Positions 23,627 through 37,823 are shown, counted from the first letter of the stretch. The stretch is 64,000 nt of DNA from Adenanthera pavonina (GCA_026686845.1 JAIVEN010000022.1:22852001-22916000), one strand, 5' to 3'. Notes: generated by a model from the letters alone, not told the origin. Translations and numbers: made by a program.

Positions 23627-24385
23627 AGAGATAGATAACGAATTACCTTAATGTCCACCATGAAATTTGACATCAGATAGCGATTTTCAAGATGGCGATG
23701 AGTTGTGGAATTTTGGGGTTATGCTTATCTTTTCAATTCCATCTCAGTGTAGTGTGGACAGCAATCCAACTCTTAGAGAAAATTAAACGAAAGGACAAGC
23801 CTCAATGATTGGAAAATTGGGATCCACCGGATGTAGCAATCAGAATCAGAACATATTTCTCGAAGTTGTTTTCATTTTTTTCCAAAAAGAGAGATAAAAC
23901 TTTTTTATGGGTGACCCAAAATGAAAGTAATTAAGCTCTATTCTTCCTCTCTCTTCCCCCCTCTCTCTCCTATGGTGAAAGTTCTGGAAACGACATCATT
24001 AACACAAGATCCATTTGTGCGGATAATGAAATGTAACCACAACAAATTGCTTAATTATTGCTCTGTTATTTCTTTATGGTACACACCCAACTCTGGAGGG
24101 GAGAAAAAGAAACACAAGAAAAAATTAAATTACAAAAAAAGTTGTACAATTGGATGATTACAGGACTTGTGAAAATCTATTCTCTCAATTCTCATCTATA
24201 TACTTTGATCTCAAAACAAAGAAAGGGTAGTGATATGAACCTTGGGTATATTAAACTTGAGACTATAATCAAAGCAAGCATTAGGGTTTCTTTCTATTCT
24301 ATGGCACTAAGGTTAAAGAACGCAAACCAAAGGATCTTACGGGATCAGCGTTATCTAGAAAGAGAAATTAAAGACATGTTTGACA

Positions 24386-24755
24386 ATATTTTCTATTTTA
24401 TTGTTTTTAAAATAGTTTTGTAAAACTATTTTTCAAAATAAGTTTTGAAAACAAGAAAATAAAAAAATCTGTTTGAATAATTGTTCTCAAAATCATAACT
24501 ACTAAGTGATAGATGAGTTATTCAAAATTTATAACTTTACCATTAATGAGGTGAGTGTTTTTCACATTTTCTTGTGTTTTTCAGAACAAAAACTATAAAA
24601 TATCTTAAAATTGTTCTAAGTTTTTTGTTCTTTTATTTTTTTTATTTCTCAGAACAGTTTATCAAAAACAGATTTAACAAACAAATTTTTTTATTTTTCT
24701 CTTTTGCAAAATAGAAAAACTTTTTTTAAAAGCATAACCAAACAAACCCTAAGTT
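24386..24755. mobile_element. Possible MITE with long imperfect terminal inverted repeats
   Basis: The left part (AATATTTTCTATTTTATTG .. AAAATAAAAAAATCTGTTTG) is roughly the reverse complement of the right part (TAACAAACAAATTTTTTTAT .. TTTGCAAAATAGAAAAAC). The right end, ACCAAACAAACCCTA, is a frequent end of plant nonautonomous hAT-like MITEs. No target duplication was confirmed. Confidence 0.4.
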
Positions 24756-27700
24756 CTTGGACAGTCTATTGTTAGAAAACTCAAAGAACACCAAACAGTA
24801 TTCATCAAAAAAATATACTTATAATATTCATAGGGTAAAGAAAACTACTAGATTTCCTGTAAGACAATTGTGTCACAAAACACATAAAAATAGCATAATT
24901 ACGAAAACTGAATTATACTACAGCTAGCAATCATGAATTTTTCACTTAATAAAATGCAATCAATTCTAATAATAAAAATAGCATAATTCTTTGCATTCTT
25001 CGGTTTCTTGATGAGTAATGCAATCGCATTCGTCCATTTCACGGTCAAGAATTCGGATGCAGTAGCATATTCTATGGATGGCCAAAGAAAAATTACTCTA
25101 CTTTATCAATGCTTTTGTCCATTAGTAAAAATTCAGCATCTATTAAAATCGATGCAGCCTTCAAATTTACAAATTTTTATTTGTGGTAAAAAAATAAATG
25201 TTTTTATGATTGAAATTTGCCAAGAAAATCTATTGTATATATAAATGTATGGCTCAAAGTTAAACCGCTATTGTGCGCCACCTTAACATGGGCATTAAAG
25301 AAAGAGATGTCCAGTTAAAGGATCTATGTGGACAACTTATGTGTGATTGACATCATTATATTTTCATTCATTTTATTAAATTAATTATATTTATTGTTAT
25401 TGCATAAATTATTTGATTCAACTAAAAATTATTACTGATTGTTATAATTTAAAATTTTGTATTAATTGTGTTAACGTGTGTTTAATTTGTTTTAATTTCA
25501 ATATTTGATTTCAAATTTGTGTTAATGCATTAATTAAATTTCATGCCCTATAAATTATATTTATAGTATTTTTATTAATTATTAATTAGGTGATTAACTT
25601 ATCTAAAAGATGTGAAGCTAATTGGAATTTAATTCATAAATATTTATTAAAATTTGACTTAAACCCTTTTTTTTTATAGATTAGGCAATTTGGTACAAAT
25701 TCAAAATTTATTAATTAAAATTTCATATTATTTCCAATTTCTGAACATTGGGTTCATATAACTCGACAATGATTTAAGTTTCAGATAATAACTCATTTTT
25801 GAATGAATTATTCAATTAATACTGAATTATATCAATTTAATAATTTTAAATAAATAATCATTATTTGAATTGTGGTGATCATCTTTATATAAGAATGCAA
25901 TGGTTATGGCCATTTCTTGTGTCTATTGGTAATATTTCCTCTTATCTTCTAGTTCCTTTGTCTATTTTGTTTGTCTTTGTAAGTTGATTTTGTAATGTTT
26001 TGTTGTTTGGTTGAAACATTGTTATTTGGTCTAGCTTTCTTTTAGGTTTAGGTTTAAATCTTATGAAGATTTACTTATAAATAATTAAATAAAATTTATT
26101 TAATTTCTATTATATTATTCATTATATTTTTTTGTCAGAAAAATAATGTATATTATATGTGTAATAATATCTACGATATTATTTAAATAATAATAATTTA
26201 AATAGGTAGGTTCAACACGCATACACATACACAGGTCAAACTTTACATAAATAAGCATGATCTAATAGGCAGGTCGTAGGTTACCTAATAAGCCCTTAGT
26301 CTATTACCTCCCTCTTGAAATCAGAATTATAATTTTGGTCCCACAAATTAATGCTCTAAACAATAGTGATGCATTCTGTAAATTTCTGCATCATATTTTG
26401 TGACTATTTCTGGTATATATACCAATGCAAGTGTCAATTTTGCTGAAATAGATTTGCTTTTCATGGAGAATCTTAGATATATGATATTATCATAGAAAAT
26501 GGTTTGGCTTCTTCAAATCTAATTCAAACTACTACCTTTTATGGACAAGAATGGCATCCTGACATGTGCAAAAGCTCTTCCACCTCAAATATATTGAGAT
26601 TTATGGAGTAGTTTGGGGAAGGAGCTAAGGCGCGAGATGTGGGAGGAAAATGAAGTAGCGGAAAGATTTGAAAAAGCAACAATTACGAGGGACACAGGAC
26701 AGGGGGCGAGATTTTTGTAGAGCCAAAGTGGAGGTTTTGGGGATCACGAAAGATAAAAGAGCGGTTTGGGATCCCGTACCGCCTATTTCTTGGAACCACC
26801 TTGAACTCCCCCATGTGCTATAAAGGGGACTTTCAAATAGCCACCAAGAATAGGTAACACCTCTCACAATCAATCCAGATACTACGCTAAATGTACTCTA
26901 AATCCAGCTACTCACTCAAACATTCCAGCGATGCCTAATCGCCACATAGAACATCTATGTAATCTACGTAAACATATCATCTCAGAAGAAAACAATAGAC
27001 AAAATGGCAATGCTAAAATTTTTATTTTATATTTAAAAAGTTATTTTTTAATTTATATAAATAACACATGATATCATATCATGTTTGCATTTATTTATAT
27101 TAAATAACAAAATATACACGTCTATATATATAATTAAAAGTAGAATGAAACTAGACATTAGTCATAAACTGGGCGGCTCCATTTATTAAATTTCGTGCCT
27201 CTTTTTCTTTTTTTCTATATTTTTTGTGAGTCTAATTTTTTCCTTATTTATTTTTTTTCTTTTACATGTGGGATTTATCTTTTTCTATTATTTTAAGTGG
27301 AACCCACTTTCTTTTTTTATTTTCTCATCTATATTAATTTTTTTATTAAGATAGTATGTATTAATTTTAATTAATGTCATTTAATATAATTGTTTTAGAT
27401 AGGGGGAGTTAATGATAAGATTCTTTTTTAATTGAATATATTTTAAAACTAAATAAAACGTTCTCGTGTTTCCGGGTGAAGTAGATCAATATTTTTTGAA
27501 TTTTGAATTTTGTTACTTTTATTAATTAAATATATATATATATTATTTTGAAAAAATAAATTAAAAATTCATAAAATTACTATGCTGGTCCTAAATAAAT
27601 ATAGGGTACTTTCTAAAAGAGTTTTTTATCCTAAAGATAAGACATTTTGCAAAATGTCTAGACTATTAATTATTTTTTTCTTTTAATAATGCCCTTTGTT

Positions 27701-28729
27701 TTATGAGCAACTAAAATGTGTCTGTAAGAAATATGAGGAATGTTAAGAGTAATTAATTTGATATTGGAATTTAGTTTCAGCCAACATTTGATGTTGGAAT
27801 TAACTGTACTTAATAAGAATAATATTGAAAATTACTAAATTTTTTAGATAAATTTATTCATGTAATTAATTTTTTCTAAACTTGAGGTAATTAAAAATAA
27901 TTTATATTAAAAATCGTATGAAATAATTCTTTTTTCCTTATCTATCTATCAGTAGCTTCCCAATGTAAAATTAACTGATAATCATTTTGAATAATGATTA
28001 AAAAATAATTTTCTAATAAATAAAAATTATTTAACTTTTTAATAAATTTTACTGTAGTATCCTGGGTTAGAACCTATGCGTTCCTACTTCTAATTAATTT
28101 AGAACTTTATTTGTTACAAATTTAGCTATTTCAAATTTCAACTTACGCATTGCCACTTGTGATTGACTTGCTTATAAATTTAGAAGTTGTGCATTATTAC
28201 TTGTAATTAATTTAGGACTTGATTAGTTGCTTACAAAATATCTTGCCACTTGTAACACTGTAAAAAAATTATACATTCTATAAATGAAATGAAAGATGGT
28301 TCATATCTAAAAAGTTAGTATTTATGAATTAATTATAAACATGCATAATAAATTTAAAAATAAAATATATAGCCTTCTTCAACGGTTCATAATATCTAAA
28401 ATTAAATAAGTTTGGTTTCCAATGAATTCACATAATATAGCCTTCTTTAATGAATCATAAAGAGATGGTATTAGCCACAAACAATAATAATAATTACCAC
28501 ACTATAGTTATATATTGTCTCTATAGTTATTACCACACTGGGCAATGCTTATATACAAAATCATTTAATACTTCAAGACAAGGAGCAGAAGCACCAACTG
28601 CAGAAGACCTGTATTGAAGTAGAACAACATGTGCCTATTACACCGCAAACCAAAAGAGGACGCAAATGCTCCAACATGACTTAGGGCCAAAAAAAATCCA
28701 ACATAGCTGTTATAAATTTCTACCATCTT
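24756..28729. other. AT-rich intergenic DNA without a gene
   Basis: No coding frame with family features is visible. Around 27115 the sequence TCTATATATATAATTAAAAG resembles a Helitron 5' end (compare 42864), but no matching 3' end was found nearby. The frame at 26625-26873 on the minus strand has no recognised domain. Confidence 0.5.
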
Positions 28730-31700
28730 CTAAACTTCCTCATGACCATGGCTGCTGCCCTTCACAACGTTGTACTTACAAAGGGGACAAGTAGCGTTAA
28801 TATATAACCACTTATCCAAACAAGCACAATGAAAGTGGTGACCACAAGGAAGTTCCCTTAGTTCTATCCCATCATCATAAGCAGAAAGGCAAATACAACA
28901 TTCCTACAGAAATATAAAGAAATGAGATTTCAGTTTTCTTAGAGTAATTAGCATGATGCAATCAATTTTTTGTAAAACCATTGAGCCATGAAATCAATTA
29001 TTACAAAAAAACCAGATCTAGAGCATAGAAAGCGTCTGATCACAAGATGACGGGAAAAGGAAAAAAATTCTGAACACTTATATTTAAAATAACATATACA
29101 GCATACCGCATCCTCCTCAGAAAGAATGCGTTCAACGGGCAAATCAGAGCCACATTCAGTCATCATTCCTCCTACAGGTCCTTGCATACTACCAGCAACC
29201 TTCTCATTGTCTATTCTATGGAATTTAAATTTTGGCAACTGCTCAATGTCTTGTTTTGTTGCTCCTTCCTGCTTGTTTACCCGAAAAGAAGAAAAAGATT
29301 TGAAGGCCAGAAATAATTCAATAAATTTACATACTCTTAAACTACAAAGTTACAGCATCAACTTCCGTCCCGTTCAAATTTAGGTTCATTTACATTTCTA
29401 ATCAATCAAATTGTAGTAAAACAAGAATGATATTTAGAGATATATTGATACATTTCATATCCTACCATCAAATTGTAGAGAAGAAAAATATATAGCAAAG
29501 TTTGCTCCCACATATAGATACCAAGTCAACAAATAGAATAAAAAAAAATGAAGCAAAATTGTAACATTCTATTGAAGGAATAATGCAATCATTTGTCCTC
29601 TATAAATAAATCTAAATGAAAGTTCACAGAATCCTTAGACAAGTCAAATAAACCAACTCATCTGACGACAAGACATCTACTGAACAAGTCATAACCTCTC
29701 ATCATAAGAGGTTATAAAAAGTTTCATACCTTGAGCACAACAAAAATCCTAGGACGTAGTATGTAAGATGTTTCCCAACAAACGGACATTAAAATATTAA
29801 AATATTGACCTTTAAAATATGAATCTCATCCGTACACCTTTCAGGTTATCAGTGCAACATGTTTCAAAATTAGTTACACCTCAATATCATTTTTCCATTT
29901 GAGGTTTTAATGTTTAGTAGAATTTGTATTGTGAACAATTTTCATGCATGTCGAAACTGGAAATCTTATTTCACTGTGAGAAAAACTAATAATACAAGTA
30001 GAACAGAAGGGTGCAATTTATAGAGGATAGACAAAGACGCTCCTCTTCATAGAAGAAAAAGGCAAAAATTAAATCCTAATTAAGTCTCGAGTTCACCTAG
30101 GATAAGAAAGGGAGAAAAAGGACAGAATAAAAAAAGTTAAGGACCATTGGCTAATCTCTCTATTTAATGAGAGAGATGATTCTCTCCAAAAAAAGGAAAT
30201 ATTAATCAACTTCATAACCTCCTTTATTAGAGAGATAATATTCCTCATTAAATAGAGAGATTAGTCACCTATTCTAACATGTTGTGTTATGTGTCAAATG
30301 CTAATTCACAAACAAGAAACAAAACCTTTTTCACAATACTCAAATTATCAACCAGTTTATCTCTGGACAAGAAAACCATTCCCTCCTTATGTATCTATGA
30401 AGGTTTCCACTTTTTTTCTCCTGGAGGAAGGCAAAGGCGAAGAAAATAGGCAACAGTCTGTTACTAGCAGAAGTGAAGACATAAATTTAAATTCAGGTCC
30501 AGCTTAATTTGTTCATCTACAACACTAAAAACAACCTCTCTAAGAACTAATATCACCATGATAGGGACCAAGGTAGAATGACATGTTAAGGTCCCACAAT
30601 GAATAATATGGGCTTACCCAATAAGATACTTAAATAGGATGGTTCTTCCACCTTATTAACTATCTCTTGGAAAAGAATTCCCTATCCTGCTTGAGTGCCT
30701 GTGAAGGGTTCTAACCGACACAAAGCTAAGTGGCACATCACACAGTGGAGTCACTGAGATGCTGGCAAGCCACAGACAAGCAATTAATATAAACCAAGGC
30801 AATACAGGATGTATAAACAAGTCGGTTTTCTTACCTCATCAACTAGATTTCAGGGAAGAGTTTTTTACCCCGCTTGGGTGTCTATCATACCAACATGATA
30901 AGATACATAATAATAGAAGAACATGATAGACCTCTGCTCCACACATAATCTAGAAGCCACAAATGTAGGGGGCAGAGTGGTATTTAATGAAGGCAGAGTG
31001 TATGAAGACATAGCTGGAAGCTTATGGCCTAAAAGTGCATGATCTCCTCATGTTTAGCAATTAGTAATTGTCATCACTATTCTCCATGATTTTTGTTTTA
31101 TTTGTTTTAGTATAAATATCAGATTTAGGATTAGTTGTAGAGCAACCATTGCCATACAATTTATGCAAACAAATCTGTTAAGAGTCATATTTGTTTAAAA
31201 TTCTTGCACTCATATCTCTATTAAAAATTCTACTTTCTCATTTATTCTTTTATATTAAGCTCTACCAGAATACTAAAGTCAGGCTCAGTTTATTTCCAGT
31301 AAACCCTTTAAAGTTCCCTGTAATTTATCCCAAAAAAGTGTACTCATTTATTTAATTCCAAATTAAGCTATTGAAATCACACCAACAAAAACAACATAAA
31401 TATAAATTATAATTTCACATATTTCTTTTGCTGCTGCAAGACTTTGAAATCTAACACTTTCTATACATCAAAAGTTGATGAGGAGAGATCCTTAAGAGCA
31501 TGAATATGAATTTCCCTTTCAAACAATACATAGGAAGTCCAACTTCATCTAGACTCAGTAATTCATGGATTCACAAAAATTTGAATCCATAGAAATTTGT
31601 AATTTCCTTTAAGGCTAACTTTATGCTTCTAGCTAATTCGAATTCAACTAAGCATACTCTTGAAACCCTGCCCCCAACCCCTAAAAAGGGCAAATTGAAA

Positions 31701-34700
31701 AAATCCTTGGTGTAGGTAATAATGTAGTATTCGAAATCAACTGCCCAGAACATTAGTTCAAAATACATAAATTGTTTCACACACATTCTTTCCATGATTC
31801 AGTTGTATCCAGTAGAATATTCCCAAAAAATGCTTTGCAAACATGTTTCTTAACACTTTGACATGCATTATTCCCTGTTGATGCCACAAATTCTTCAACA
31901 TGAGATTTCTTACTTTGGCATCCTTATATGGTACAGCATACATCTACCATAGTGGAGACACTAACTGGTGAAGGATAGCTAAAGGCTCCCCATCATAGAG
32001 ATTCAGATTTTGCACTGGCCTTAAAAGGTAGTAAGCAAATTAATAGAGCATAAATAGCAGTTCAGATATCAAATCTACCCACCCACAAGTTAAGATATAA
32101 GTCATGTTGAAGCCATTCATGTCAATGACCATGGACCCAATGTGTGTTTATTCATTAGTAAATCATTTTTCATACTACCATTCATGCATTTTACAAAAAA
32201 GAATTTGATTATCACATGTCTTGCTATCAAAACTATCATTGCTTGTGCTAAAATGAAGGGATTTGTAATGATCCTCATAAAATGTGCATATTCACATGCC
32301 ACTGAAATTTAGACACAAGAAAGTGCTTTAGAAGGATCATTACTGGCACTAGATTCTTAATGGCATACCAACTAAATAACAAGAGTAACAAACACGAAGT
32401 CCAAAATGTACCTGGTCTGCAACTGCATAAAGAAGAGCAATGATACATGGAAGACAGCAACAAACAGCAATGCCAATTATGCATGCCAGCGCAATGCAGA
32501 AAATGACAAAGAAAACATCAAAAGCCAGGAAAATTATACATAGCCTGCAAAGCAAGTTAATCTTGTCAAAGGTAACCAGAATAAAATAAAAGCAGATGTG
32601 CCAACTTACAAATGCCATATATAATAATAGATACATCCTATATGAATAAATTGAATGTGAGGGGCAAATAGAGAGCACAAACCAGTAAAGCTGAGGAGAA
32701 TCATGGGCTAAATCTTGACTACCAGAGGACACCCAGTAAAATCCAATGATCCACCAAACAAATGAAAACATTGTATTGGCTGATTCCAGATGCTTTGCAG
32801 CACTACTGAAGAAAAAAATAAGTAGATGTATAATCAAATATTAATAAATGTAACAATTATTCTTGTCATCAATAGATATTCAGCATATGTACAAATTGTC
32901 TCAACTCAAGGCAAAATTTCTTTATGCAAAGAAATATAGTGTCTCATTACTTCCACTTAGTGCATATCAGAACCAAACATTATATAAAAGAAAGAAATAA
33001 ATGTTTGATCTTACACAAACACAATACATAATCTTTATTTTTTAAAAATATATTATAGGGACTAAAAGACGTAGAGAAAGACCAAAAAGGATATTAAGGG
33101 AAGTTATAAGGAATGATCTTGTGAGAAATGATTTATCTGAGGAGATGGTGTTTGATAAAGTATATTGGCGTCATATAATCCATGTAACCGACCCCACATA
33201 GTAGGATAAGGCTAATATTGTTGTTGTTGTTGTTGTTATATATTATAGGGACTAAAACACTTGTCCAATTACATCTTGTGTTTACATTTTTTGAAAAAAG
33301 AAAAATGAAAAGAAAATTTAGGAATATTTACATCTTAGTATAGGATCAATGCCTGGTTTGACTAGGTCCTTGGATGCCATTAGGTTAGGAAATTGTAGAA
33401 TTTTGCATGTGATTGTGTGTCTAGCCAGCACATCTCACATACCATAAGCTTTTACTATAGAATACAAACCATGAGGTTTGGACTTAGTGTTTAGGCATTA
33501 AGTTGATTTGATTTTCTTGTAATGGCTTAGGTCATGATTTATGTATGTTTCATTTGCATAGAAAGATGATTCCAAAAGTGAGGATCTCTATGAACAACAA
33601 CAACAACAACATTAACCTTATCACACTAAATAAGGTCAGCTACATGGATCATACAGCGCCACTAAGCTCTATCAAAAAAATCTCTTCAGATAAATCATTC
33701 ATCAAAAAATCCCGCCTTATCAGTGTCCTTCTTAGTTTCCCTCTACACCTTTTTACAGAACTAAAAACCATTTGATCAGCTCTCCTCACTGGCTTCTCTA
33801 GTCTTCTTCTTTGTATATATCCAAACTAACTTAAACAATTTTTCACCATTTTATCCTCAATAGGTGTTAGTCCAACTTTTTCTCGTATACAATAATTTCG
33901 TATCTTATCCATTCTTATATGACCACCAATACATTTTAACAAAAAATTGCACAGTGGAATTGTAGTGGCCCAAAACAAAAAATGTACATATATCAGAATT
34001 GCACAGAGAAATTGTAGGGGGCCCAAAACACACAGGCCTTATTAAAAGAACAGCCTAGTAGAAAAAGGTTCTAGGAGCAAATGGTAGTGGCAAGGCAAGA
34101 GAGGCCAAACTGGTGATATACTACAAGTTGTAAATGCATGTGTTTTTCTTTTTTTCCGTTAATGCAGCCCCAAACGGATGTCTGTCCAGAAGCAACAATT
34201 TGTTGCTACTCACATAAAGTGACTTTGGAATCCATGCACCATTCCATGAATGCGCATCCAAACACACTCCAGAAATGCAATTTAGAAAATTAATGTAGAC
34301 ATAAGTGAGAAATACCCAAATCTTTACAATAAGGGGTTCGATTGAAATTCTAAGGACTAAATTTCTCAAAGTGGGGAAGAATGTGACGTACCTGAAAAAT
34401 AAATATATAATATGATCAAAATTACGGGTACATATCGAAAATTAGATTTTTACAATAAGACTAGCCCCCACCATTACATCTTGTGTTCACTTGGTCAATT
34501 ACTTCCAATGTGATTTACGAGTATTTACGTGTTAGTATTCTTGAGTAAATATAACCCTATAAATGATAGCATCAGTCATAAGTTTTTTCGGCTCAAGTTA
34601 AGTAACAAATTTGGCACTACTCAGTAATATGACAGACACTAATGGGAGATGTTTTCTTTTTGAAGGATTTCAAGAAATTTATAAATTAAACCATTCAACC

Positions 34701-35586
34701 CAGTTAAAACTGACATGATGCCCTAATTCCTGACTCATGAGTCAGGAGAGCAATACAGTTCCCAGAAGGCTGTGAGAGATATAATTGTGCAGTTCAGCAA
34801 AGGTTCTTAATTAGCAATGCTAAGTTTTCATTTCATTACCTGACGGCTGAAGCACGTGAAGCAGAAGTGCATCAAATGATTCCAGATGAGACACGCTTAT
34901 AATTCATTCTTAAATTTTCATTAAGCATTGAAAGCTCCAAAGTTCACACCCCGTAATTTCGTTATTTATTAATATAGTAAGAGTTTGACGAAAGACAAAG
35001 CAGGGATTTACCTTGTACCCTCTTCCTCATGCAATTGCGCCAAAGTCTCATAATGCCCAGAACCCTCCCTTGACCCGGAACTCGAATTGTCACTGCTGCC
35101 AAACCTTTCTTGCACTGAGTTCGATGATGATGAAGATTGACTATGCTGGTGCCCCCTCCGCCTCCTATACTCGACGCAAACACAGACCATGTGAAGGACG
35201 CATTGCAGAGCATAACCCACAATCCACAACCTCAAAGGCATGCTCGGTGATTCATTTCGGGTCATAACCAGTACTGCTGCGGCCACGATGACAAAAGCAA
35301 CGTTCCAAACAATATCAAGAATCACAACGGGCTTGGAATAAGCCCAATCGCTCTGTCTCTCTTCCAATTGCTCGGCTGCAGTCTCTCTAACCAGAATCGA
35401 CGGCTCGCGCATCATCCTACGGCTACTGGCCTGCCTGAGGAACCGTGCAGCTTGACGCAGGCTCTGCCTCTGTACAAATCGATGGCCGGAATTGAATTCA
35501 TCGGAAAAGCCACCTGAATTCCCCAGGAAAGGCGTTGAATCGACGATGTCCCCAGAGGAATGGTTCAGTGACCTGGACGTCGCCAT
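28730..35586 (-). CDS. Membrane RING-H2 E3 ubiquitin ligase, At4g11680/At1g63170 family; five exons, 388 residues
   Basis: Exons on the minus strand are 35012-35586, 32683-32805, 32412-32544, 29107-29268 and 28730-28903. All have GT..AG borders, and the joined 1167 nt stay in frame (388 residues, close to the family's about 390). Exon 1 carries a Ser/Arg-rich N-terminus and two membrane segments (VILDIVWNVAFVIVAAAV and WIVGYALQCVLHMVCVCV). Exons 2-3 add further hydrophobic segments (FSFVWWIIGFYW, VFFVIFCIALACIIGIAV, LPCIIALLYAVAD). Exon 4 is a soluble linker. Exon 5 is a RING-H2: CCIC, a spacer, CGHHFHCAC, then CPLC, with all eight metal ligands. It should move ubiquitin from an E2 to membrane or cytosolic targets; targets are unknown. 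Intron 1 is 2.2 kb and intron 3 is 3.1 kb; both carry repeats. Upstream of the ATG, the next 300 bases are GC-richer, as in a 5' leader. Confidence 0.93.
30151..30264. repeat. Perfect 21-bp inverted repeat in RING gene intron 3
   Basis: CTAATCTCTCTATTTAATGA at 30151-30170 plus one more base pairs exactly with the reverse complement ending at 30264. The loop is 72 nt and itself has AGAGAGAT/ATCTCTC-type pairs. It is probably the remains of a MITE. Confidence 0.7.
30355..30888. repeat. Three degenerate copies of a ~50-bp motif in RING gene intron 3
   Basis: Copies near 30355, 30657 and 30840 share TATCTCTGGA..GAA then CC.T.CTTG.GTGTCTATGA with many changes. The origin is unknown; a retroelement leader is possible. 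Confidence 0.4.
33068..33237 (+). mobile_element. RTE-clade LINE, 3' fragment with (TTG)n tail and 20-bp target duplication
   Basis: The frame reads RRRERPKRILREVIRND and later YWRHIIHVTDPT then stops, followed by ATAAGGCTAAT and a (GTT)n tail. This is the usual 3' end of plant RTE-type LINEs, which end in a short microsatellite, not poly-A. Direct repeats of 20 bases (ATATATTATAGGGACTAAAA at 33048-33067 and 33238-33257) flank the insert exactly. The copy is only 170 bp, so it is heavily 5'-truncated. It lies in intron 1 of the RING gene, antisense to it. Confidence 0.85.
33593..33945 (-). mobile_element. RTE-clade LINE, second fragment, opposite orientation
   Basis: On the minus strand the frames include GGHIRMDKIRNYCIREKVG, FGYIQRRRLEKPVRRADQM and LIRRDFLMNDLSEE, then ATAAGGTTAATGTTGTTG and an (AAC)n run on the plus strand at 33593-33610. 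These are the C-terminal motifs of plant RTE reverse transcriptase. Stops and a frameshift show it is dead. It is about 360 bp from the first fragment and converges with it in the same intron. Confidence 0.8.
33946..34028. repeat. Short tandem duplication, ~48-bp period
   Basis: AATTGCACAG.G.AATTGTAG followed by GGCCCAAAACA occurs at about 33945 and again at about 33994, beside the RTE fragment. Confidence 0.65.
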
Positions 35587-37780
35587 GTCTTGTAAAATCC
35601 CTAAAGGATTGTCGGTGTGGGTAGATTGGAAACTCTTACTAGGTCTGTTTCAGTGCATCAAGATTTACTCCCCCGTACATAAAATATTATAATCATTGAA
35701 ATCTTCGCAAAAATAAGCCGATGCGAATTGGATGCGCCAAAAAACGATAAGCGGAGTCTTTGGGCGGATTGAGCAGAGTGAAGAAGGAAAGGATGGAATC
35801 ATATCGAGTAGTAATTGCCTAGTAGTAATTGGTGACGTTTGTGATGGAAAATGGAAATGACGACGACGAGTACTTTCATTTGCGATATACGGCTGAACTA
35901 GTTAAATAATTTGATTTTAAAAACCATGATAATCATCAATCAAATCTAAATTTTTATATTTTAAAAATTTATTTAATTTGATTTATATTTTTAAAAGATT
36001 TAAAAAGTAATAATGAAAAAATATAGACTACCCTTCACTTTCCTTTTCATGATTCCTTGAATGATATAGAAATTATCAAAATTGATTTAATGATAGAGAG
36101 ATCATTAGAATTGATTTTATTTCTATTGAGAAAACCTTTAAAACATCATTTAATTTTGAAAAACTATATAAATGTCCTTTAAAATTAAAAGTCATTGCAC
36201 AACACAACCTTCTCTTTATTTTTGAAATCCAATTTTCATCCAACCAGCTAATAATTTGCCATCAAATAATTTTGTTTAATCTAAAAGATCCCTCTTTCAT
36301 AGAAATATTATTTAATAATCCTTTAAACATATTAATTGGTAAAAAAATTTAATATGAATTTTTTAAAACATTTTTACATATTATAAAATTGATTGATTTT
36401 ATAATTTAAAACTTTTACAAAATTGCATATTTACTTATTTATTTAATAATTTTTATTGATGTTGTTTAATAATCTTTTTTTATGAAGGTTATTTAATAAT
36501 CTTTTAAATACATATAAATGGTGTGTGTGTGCGCGTAGATATCCGTTCATTGGCCCCAAAAAAATGTAGATATGCGTTCGTGCATATTGTAGTCTAATTT
36601 TTTAAACACGAGTTACTTACTAGTATTAAGCTAATAGCACATTGTAGTCTAATCTTTTAAACACAAGTACCAGCATAAAGCTAATAACTTTTTTATATCC
36701 GGATTTTGCCCATGCGATGCATGAGGCGTTGTTGTAATTGCAAATAAAAAAAGGACGCAATTATAAATATTTAGATTATTAATTTAATACTGTCCATTAA
36801 CTTTTTGTTAGTAAAATTATTGTGGAATTAGATTACAGGGAAAGTTTGGGTTTAGGACCTCCAAGGAAAAAATGTTACAATTTGTGACTTCAAATCAGCT
36901 TATTAATAGCAGTAGAAATAAGTAAAGGTTCTATCTCACGGCTTAACGACTTAACGTGACCTGTTTAATAAAAATGTCAAGTTTAAACCAACAATCATAC
37001 TTGTTTAAGTAATTAGACTTAGCTTATTTATGTAAAGCTTAACTAGAACTATCAAACTTACGTAAATTATATGTATAATATATACTATATAATTTACACC
37101 TAGTTCTTCTCAAATCTTATAATATTTGCTTAACTTATTTAGTCAAAGCCCGGCTTAATTTATTGGCTGCAAATTATGAAATATAAGTTAAAAATTTCTA
37201 AGAATTGGATAAAAATCCTTCATCGCGACTTGGACATTTGCTTATTCTCCATCTAAAGCTTATGGCTAGAAAATGTGGATAATAGATTGTAAATCTTGGA
37301 TGGGATAGAAATCCTTGAGAACTAAATTAGTAAATGACTAGGGCCATTTTAGTAAGTGAGTTTTGAATTTAACTTCAAATAAAGACCTTGGTCTTTTTTT
37401 ATTTATAAGCCATTTTGAGGTGACAATTTGTACTATTTTTCTTAGAAGGTCCTACACCCAATTTGTTTTTTTTTATACACCTACACCCAAATTTTAACTA
37501 GATTATATTGGCCAATCAATATATTATTTTTTTATTTTTTATTTTTCAATTTATTAGTACTAGAAAAATATTATTGGGACTTTCCACATCAAATTATATA
37601 TTTATATTATTGTGGCATATTATTATTTACTATAAATTAAAAAAAATTTTCAAAAGTGTTTCATGAAAAATTGATATTAAGAAAATGATATTAAAAAATT
37701 GATATTTGCTTTTTATGCCTATAACTAGTGTCAAACATATACAATGCACAAATTATTTAAATTATTATAATGAAAAAATA

Positions 37781-37823
<43 letters not shown>

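Noticed and set aside
27115..27240. Possible Helitron 5' end (TCTATATATATAATTAAAAG)
   Set aside because: No hairpin plus CTAGT terminus was found downstream within a reasonable distance; the motif is AT-rich and weak.
32600..32680. Extra exon between RING exons 2 and 3 (frame with YRMYLLLYMAF)
   Set aside because: Joining exon 2 directly to 32544 restores the family sequence (YWLCIIF) in frame; the extra frame reads through the intron.
34962..35692. Frames opposite or shifted to RING exon 1
   Set aside because: Shadows of the GC-rich first exon.
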